Assembly: GCF_013694245.2 (NCBI RefSeq)
Contig: NZ_CP059322.2
Span: 4,347,001-4,411,000, forward strand
Length of the DNA: 64,000 nt
DNA from: Micromonospora ferruginea
Lineage (GTDB): Bacteria > Actinomycetota > Actinomycetes > Mycobacteriales > Micromonosporaceae
Reading direction: 5' to 3'
Part shown: piece by piece, positions 60,126 to 64,000 of the stretch
Numbering within the stretch: the first letter of the stretch is position 1
Layout of the letters: each line of letters begins with the position of its first letter
The notes under the pieces: generated by a model
What the model saw: the letters and a program-made list of their open reading frames with translations, nothing else
The model's database searches: none
What the model was told of the DNA's origin: nothing
Program-made: the position numbers and the translations under genes

Positions 60126-61184
60126 TCAGTGCCCGCAGTGTCGGCAGACGCCGCGGCGGCGCAGCAGGTAGGCGTACGCGGCGGCGCCGAGCGCCACACC
60201 CCACAACGGCCAGAGCAGCATCGGCAGCGTGGTCAGGCTGAACCCGCCGGTCAGCTCCCAGAACCGGGGGGCGGTGACCAGCCCGAGGGAGCCGGCGGTG
60301 ACCGCGAGCGCGACGAGCGTGGCCGGCGCGACCGCGAGCCACACCGGCACCCGGCGGCCGGCCAGCCCGAGCATCCACCGGGGGAACCGCTCGCCCCAGG
60401 GGCGGACCAGCCCGAGCGTGAGCACCGCCCCGGCCACCGCGAAGGCGCCCAGCCCGGCACCGGCCCAGACGATGCCGCTGTCGTGCATCTCGTCGAGGAA
60501 GTCGCGGGAGATGCCGAGCGGGATGCCGGCCGCCCAGGCGAGCCGGGTGAGCGCGTACAACGTGGGGATGACCGCGGCGGTCCAGGCCGCCCAGCGCCCC
60601 CAGCGGGCCGCGGCGGCCGGGGTGGTCCAGCCCCGGTCGGCGTCGCCGCGACCGCAGGCGGCACAGGCCCCGGCGGTACGGCGCTGCCAGCCGAGCACCG
60701 CCAGGGCGAGCAGCACCCCGCCCGCCATCGCGGCGGTCTTGCACAGCAGCGTCCAGGTGAACACGTCGGCGTAGTCGACCGGCGGCCAGCCGAACGGCGC
60801 GCCGACGAGCAGGATCGGCGCGTAGCCCAGCGTGATCAGCACCCGGGTGTCCGGCACCACCACGGCCAGCACGAACGCGACCGCCCAGCCGTAGCCGAGC
60901 AGCAGCGCGCGCAGCGGCCGGGACGGGTGGGCGACCGGACCGGCCATGGCCAGCGCGACGATCGCGGCGGTGAGCAGCAGCGCCGCGAACAGCGCCGGCC
61001 CGACCGCCTCCGGCACCAGCCGGAGCAGGTTGACCGGGCGGTCCCGGTCGTGGTCGCCGAACGGGTAGCCGACGCCGGTCACGGCGGAGATCAGGGCGAG
61101 CACGCCCCAGAGCGCGAGCCAGCCGGCGGCGAGCGGCGCGGTCCGGGACCGGTGACGGGTCGGTGCGAGCAGCGTGGCGGTCAT
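60126..61184 (-). CDS. Polytopic membrane protein with Cys-pair loops (352 aa)
   Basis: About eight to nine TM helices. A cytoplasmic loop near residue 173 has CAACGRGD and the C terminus ends CRHCGH, so the two CxxC pairs could bind one zinc. No transport signature was recognised. It lies just downstream of the NarL-type regulator system on the same strand (73-bp gap) and may be one of its targets. Confidence 0.7.
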   Translation of the reverse strand: MTATLLAPTRHRSRTAPLAAGWLALWGVLALISAVTGVGYPFGDHDRDRPVNLLRLVPEAVGPALFAALLLTAAIVALAMAGPVAHPSRPLRALLLGYGWAVAFVLAVVVPDTRVLITLGYAPILLVGAPFGWPPVDYADVFTWTLLCKTAAMAGGVLLALAVLGWQRRTAGACAACGRGDADRGWTTPAAAARWGRWAAWTAAVIPTLYALTRLAWAAGIPLGISRDFLDEMHDSGIVWAGAGLGAFAVAGAVLTLGLVRPWGERFPRWMLGLAGRRVPVWLAVAPATLVALAVTAGSLGLVTAPRFWELTGGFSLTTLPMLLWPLWGVALGAAAYAYLLRRRGVCRHCGH

Positions 61185-61257
61185 GCTTCGAGCCTCGGCT
61201 CACGGCGGCTCGGAACCCTCCCGTGGCGGGGTGAGCCGCCTCCCCCGGCCGGGGGAC

Positions 61258-61908
61258 TCAGCCGGCCGGGACCACGAACCCCGACTCGTACGCGGCGATC
61301 ACCGCCTGGGTGCGGTCGCGCACCCCGAGCTTGGCCAGCACGTTCCCGACGTGCGTCTTGACCGTCTCCACGCCGAGCACCAGCCGGGCGGCGATCTCCG
61401 GGTTGGACAGTCCGGCCGCCATCAACCGCAGCACCTCCCCCTCCCGCTCGGTGAGCCGGGCGGCGTCCAGCCGGTCGCCGCCGCGCCGCCCGTAGGCGCC
61501 GACGAGCTGCCGGATGGCGGCCGGGAAGAGCAGCGACTCGCCGGCCGCCACCACCCGGATCGCCTCCACCACCTCGGCCGGGCGGGCCCGTTTGAGCAGG
61601 AACCCGCTCGCGCCGGCGCGCAGCGCCTCGTAGACGTACTCGTCGTTGGCGAACGTGGTGACCACCAGCACGCGCGGCGGGTCGGCGGAGGCGGCGAGCA
61701 GCCGGCGGGTGGCCTGGATGCCGTCGATGGCCGGCATCCGCACGTCCATCAGCACCACCCGCGGTCGCAGCTTGGCCACCAGCGGCGGCACCTCGGCGCC
61801 GTCCGCCCCCTCGCCGACGACGCGCAGGTCCGGCTGGGCGTCGACGATGGCGCGCAGGCCGACCCGGATCAGCTCGTCGTCGTCGACGACCAGCACGTCG
61901 ATGGTCAC
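61258..61908 (-). CDS. NarL/LuxR-family response regulator
   Basis: A 216-residue protein with GTG start overlapping the kinase stop (GTGA). It has a receiver domain with acidic VVDDDELIR, phospho-acceptor Asp in VVLMDVRMPAIDG, the switch Thr in VTTF and the Lys in FLLKRARP. The C-terminal LuxR helix-turn-helix is LTEREGEVLRLMAAGLSNPE followed by TVKTHVGNVLAKLGV. It regulates transcription in response to the paired kinase. The downstream membrane protein gene may be a target. Confidence 0.9.
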   Translation of the reverse strand: MTIDVLVVDDDELIRVGLRAIVDAQPDLRVVGEGADGAEVPPLVAKLRPRVVLMDVRMPAIDGIQATRRLLAASADPPRVLVVTTFANDEYVYEALRAGASGFLLKRARPAEVVEAIRVVAAGESLLFPAAIRQLVGAYGRRGGDRLDAARLTEREGEVLRLMAAGLSNPEIAARLVLGVETVKTHVGNVLAKLGVRDRTQAVIAAYESGFVVPAG

Positions 61909-63155
61909 CCGCTCTCCTCCCTCGGCGCCGGCAGGGTGGCCCGGACCCGCCACCGCTCCCCCTGCGGGCCGGCGTCGAGCCGCCCGCCGAGCAGCAGCAC
62001 CCGTTCCCGCATGCCGTCCAGCCCACGCCCGCCGCCGGTCGCCCGCGCGGCGCCACGCACGGCGTTGACCAGCTCGATCTCCAGCCCTTCCGGGGGTACG
62101 GCGACCCGCAGCGTCACCGGTCCCCGGCCGTGTCGGGCCGCGTTGGTCAGCCCTTCCTGCACGATCCGGTAGCCCTCCCGGGACACCACCGCGGGCAGCG
62201 CGTCCAGCGGCCCGCCGACCCGGGACTCGACCACCAGCCCGGCGGCCCGGGCGGCGGTGACCAGCCCGTCCAGCCCGGCGAGGGTGGGTTGCGGCGCGGT
62301 GGGCGCCGGCCGCTGCCCGGAGTCGGTCTCGCGGAGCAGCCCGAGCACCTGGTCGAGGTCGTCCATGGCCCGCCGGCTGGTCTCCTCGATGGCACGCAGC
62401 GCCCGCCGGCTGAACTCGGGGTCGGTGTCGAGCAGTTCCCGCGCGGCGCCGGCCTGGAGCGTCGCCACGGTCAGCGCGTGCCCGACCGAGTCGTGCAGCT
62501 CCCGGGCCAGCCGGTTGCGTTCGGCCAGCCGCACGGCGCGGGCCTCCAGCGCGGCGATCCGCTCGGCCTGGGCCGGGCCGAGCAGCACCGGCGCCATCGA
62601 GGCGGCGAGCGCGCCCAGCCCGGCCATCGCGTAGCCGAGCGCGACCAGCACGGCCACCCCGGCCAGGCCGGCCGGCACCGGGCGGGCCGGATCGAACGGG
62701 CCGAACCGCTCGTCGGACACCGCGCCGACGTCCAACCCGGCGAGGCCGGCGACGAAGACCAGCGCCATCGGGAACGCGCTGATCGCGGCGAACAGCACGG
62801 CCGCGCCGGTGCCCAGGTGCATGGCGATCCACAGCGCGGACCGCAGCCGGGTCTCCCGGTCGACGCGGTGGCCCGGCAGCGGCTCGGGCAGGTCGACCGC
62901 GAGCAGCGCCCGGGCGGCGGCGATCTCCAACGCCCGGCTGCCGGCCAGGAACACCGGCACCACGGCCAGCCCGGCGCCGACCAGCAGCAGCCCGAACCCG
63001 AGCGGACGCGGCACCTCCGAGCTGGTCACCAGTTGCGTGAACGCCACCGCCAGTAGCACGTACGGCAGCGCGAGCACGCCGCCGAGGAGCAGGAACACGG
63101 CACGTCGCCAGGTGCTGCCGCGCACCAGCGGCGCGAACACCGCCCGGACCGTCAT
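61905..63155 (-). CDS. NarL-type sensor histidine kinase
   Basis: A 416-residue membrane kinase. The first about 190 residues contain four or five TM helices with short outer loops. A HisKA_3 dimerisation domain follows with the phosphorylated His in RELHDSVGHALTVATLQ. A HATPase domain has the N-box in IVQEGLTNAARHGRG and the G box in GGGRGLDGMRERV. It signals to the overlapping response regulator. The stimulus is probably at the membrane or envelope. Confidence 0.9.
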   Translation of the reverse strand: MTVRAVFAPLVRGSTWRRAVFLLLGGVLALPYVLLAVAFTQLVTSSEVPRPLGFGLLLVGAGLAVVPVFLAGSRALEIAAARALLAVDLPEPLPGHRVDRETRLRSALWIAMHLGTGAAVLFAAISAFPMALVFVAGLAGLDVGAVSDERFGPFDPARPVPAGLAGVAVLVALGYAMAGLGALAASMAPVLLGPAQAERIAALEARAVRLAERNRLARELHDSVGHALTVATLQAGAARELLDTDPEFSRRALRAIEETSRRAMDDLDQVLGLLRETDSGQRPAPTAPQPTLAGLDGLVTAARAAGLVVESRVGGPLDALPAVVSREGYRIVQEGLTNAARHGRGPVTLRVAVPPEGLEIELVNAVRGAARATGGGRGLDGMRERVLLLGGRLDAGPQGERWRVRATLPAPREESG

Positions 63156-63215
63156 CCGGTCATTGTCCCGCCGTTCCCCGCCGCGCGACTCCCCCGCGCC
63201 GGGGAGATCGGGCCG

Positions 63216-63713
63216 TCAGCGGTGGTCGCGCACGTAGCCCTGCGGGTCCTTGTCGCGGAACGGCAGGTTCCGGCCGTTCTTGTGCTCGCCGTAGAAGGTG
63301 AGCCAGCGGGCGCCCAGCTCGGCGCGCAGCTCCACGCCCGCGTGCCGGCGGAAGTCGGGCAGCGCCTCGTCCTCCTCCTCGGCCAGGTGCTCGCTGTTCT
63401 CCCGGCGGGCCGTGCCCACCGCCGCCCACCAGGCGTCCGAGCCGACCTCGTGCAGCTTCGACTCGGCGATCGCGTCGCGGATCTTGTTGTGGTCGCCGAT
63501 GGCGTCGGCGGTCTCGTCCTCGCCGTCGTCGCCGTGCTTGACCAGGTGCGGGTAGAGGATGGCCTCCTCCGCCTCGGCGTGCACGTCCAGGTGCAGGGCG
63601 AGCGCCTCCCAGATCGCCAGCATCTCGGCCGGGTCGCGGGCGTCGTCGAGCCGGGCGAAGCCGCGTCGGAAGGCGGCGTGGTCGTCCAGGATCAGTGCGG
63701 TGATGTCGTCCAT
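63216..63713 (-). CDS. Hemerythrin-domain protein
   Basis: A 165-residue helical protein with the hemerythrin ligand pattern: DDHAAFRRGF, HLDVHAEAEEAILYPHL, DHNKIRDAI and ENSEHLAEEEDEALP, giving the His/Glu set for a di-iron centre. It may bind oxygen or nitric oxide or store iron. A TerB-like short C-terminal tail ends GYVRDHR. It is followed at 7 bp by the aldo/keto reductase on the same strand. Confidence 0.85.
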   Translation of the reverse strand: MDDITALILDDHAAFRRGFARLDDARDPAEMLAIWEALALHLDVHAEAEEAILYPHLVKHGDDGEDETADAIGDHNKIRDAIAESKLHEVGSDAWWAAVGTARRENSEHLAEEEDEALPDFRRHAGVELRAELGARWLTFYGEHKNGRNLPFRDKDPQGYVRDHR

Positions 63714-63720
63714 GCGGTCG

Positions 63721-64000
63721 TCACTTCCCCAGTCGGGCGCGGATCATCCGGGGCACCGCGGCCAGGCCGGTGACCGGCCGGAACGCGTGTGCGGCGGCGA
63801 CCAGCGCGGCGTACTCGTCGTCGGTCAGGTCGATCTCGGCGGCGGCCGCGTTGCGTTCCATCTGCTCCACCCCGGACGCGCCGGGGATGGCCACCACGTT
63901 CGGGTGCCGCAGCACGTAGGCGAGCGCGATCTGACTCGGCGTGGCGTCGTGCGCGTCGGCCACCTCGCGCAGCGTGGCGATCAGCCCGGCGCCGCGGGCC
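63721..64000 (-). CDS. Aldo/keto reductase, C-terminal part only
   Basis: The C-terminal 92 residues of a gene whose start lies beyond the right edge. The segment TPSQIALAYVLRHPNVVAIPGAS followed by EQMERNAAAAEIDLTDDEYAAL is the conserved end of the aldo/keto reductase barrel, where the NADPH-binding Gly-Ala-Ser loop sits. The substrate is unknown. Confidence 0.85.
   Translation of the reverse strand, partial: ARGAGLIATLREVADAHDATPSQIALAYVLRHPNVVAIPGASGVEQMERNAAAAEIDLTDDEYAALVAAAHAFRPVTGLAAVPRMIRARLGK

Overview
The window is high-GC DNA from an actinomycete and looks most like Micromonospora or a close relative. The evidence is about 70% G+C in most genes, many GTG starts, ATGA/GTGA overlaps between operon genes, a tmsAB-type branched fatty acid pair, a family GH26 mannanase, a TipA-like MerR regulator, MoxR/vWA genes, and three copies of a composite GGGGGCCCC palindrome. 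The genus is an inference from recall and was not searched. No rRNA, tRNA, CRISPR array, integrase or transposase was recognised.

Layout. 1-1734 is housekeeping: a secreted protein, a DivIVA-like protein and a flavohaemoprotein-type reductase in a coupled operon. 1978-6963 is an accessory island with clearly lower G+C (near 50% in places). It carries a DUF5919-type HTH regulator coupled to an inositol-monophosphatase-family enzyme, a small SLATT/RipA-like membrane protein, and a convergent large ATPase with two deoxyribosyltransferase/TIR-like N-terminal domains. A single-gene PLD + SF2 helicase + DUF3427 protein follows at 7477-10575. 10683-30562 is mostly metabolic and regulatory: an MmpL transporter, YidD, AraC/GyrI-like and MerR regulators, a frameshifted phosphotransferase, gluconokinase plus gluconate permease, a GGDEF-EAL protein, an S41 peptidase and a GH26 mannanase.

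30649-33352 holds a tightly coupled three-gene unit. It encodes a RecB/Cas4-type PD-(D/E)XK nuclease with a complete four-cysteine Fe-S set, a 55-residue Arg-rich protein and a 490-residue protein of unknown family.

33888-46371 is the most unusual block, six genes that look like one signalling or conflict system. Three overlapping genes encode a pseudokinase-SF1 helicase fusion, a tandem PLD-fold protein with degraded catalytic motifs, and a large protein ending in a histidine kinase. Converging on them is a gene joining an effector-associated-type domain to a response-regulator receiver. Next to it are a Pycsar-effector-like membrane protein and a divergent phosphotransferase-fold protein carrying a second copy of the same adaptor domain. 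The inferred logic is sensing by the helicase, kinase and PLD proteins, phosphorelay to the receiver, and adaptor-domain contact with an effector. This has not been tested.

46539-64000 returns to ordinary content: a self-regulated ArsR/SRPBCC operon with a palindromic operator, tmsA-tmsB, YbaK, DUF427, a ricin-type lectin, an MFS transporter, a GlxA-type regulator, a secreted lysozyme-like protein, 73-bp tandem repeats, a MoxR/vWA pair, a NarL-type two-component system, a hemerythrin protein and a truncated aldo/keto reductase. Several strong inverted-repeat terminators separate the operons.
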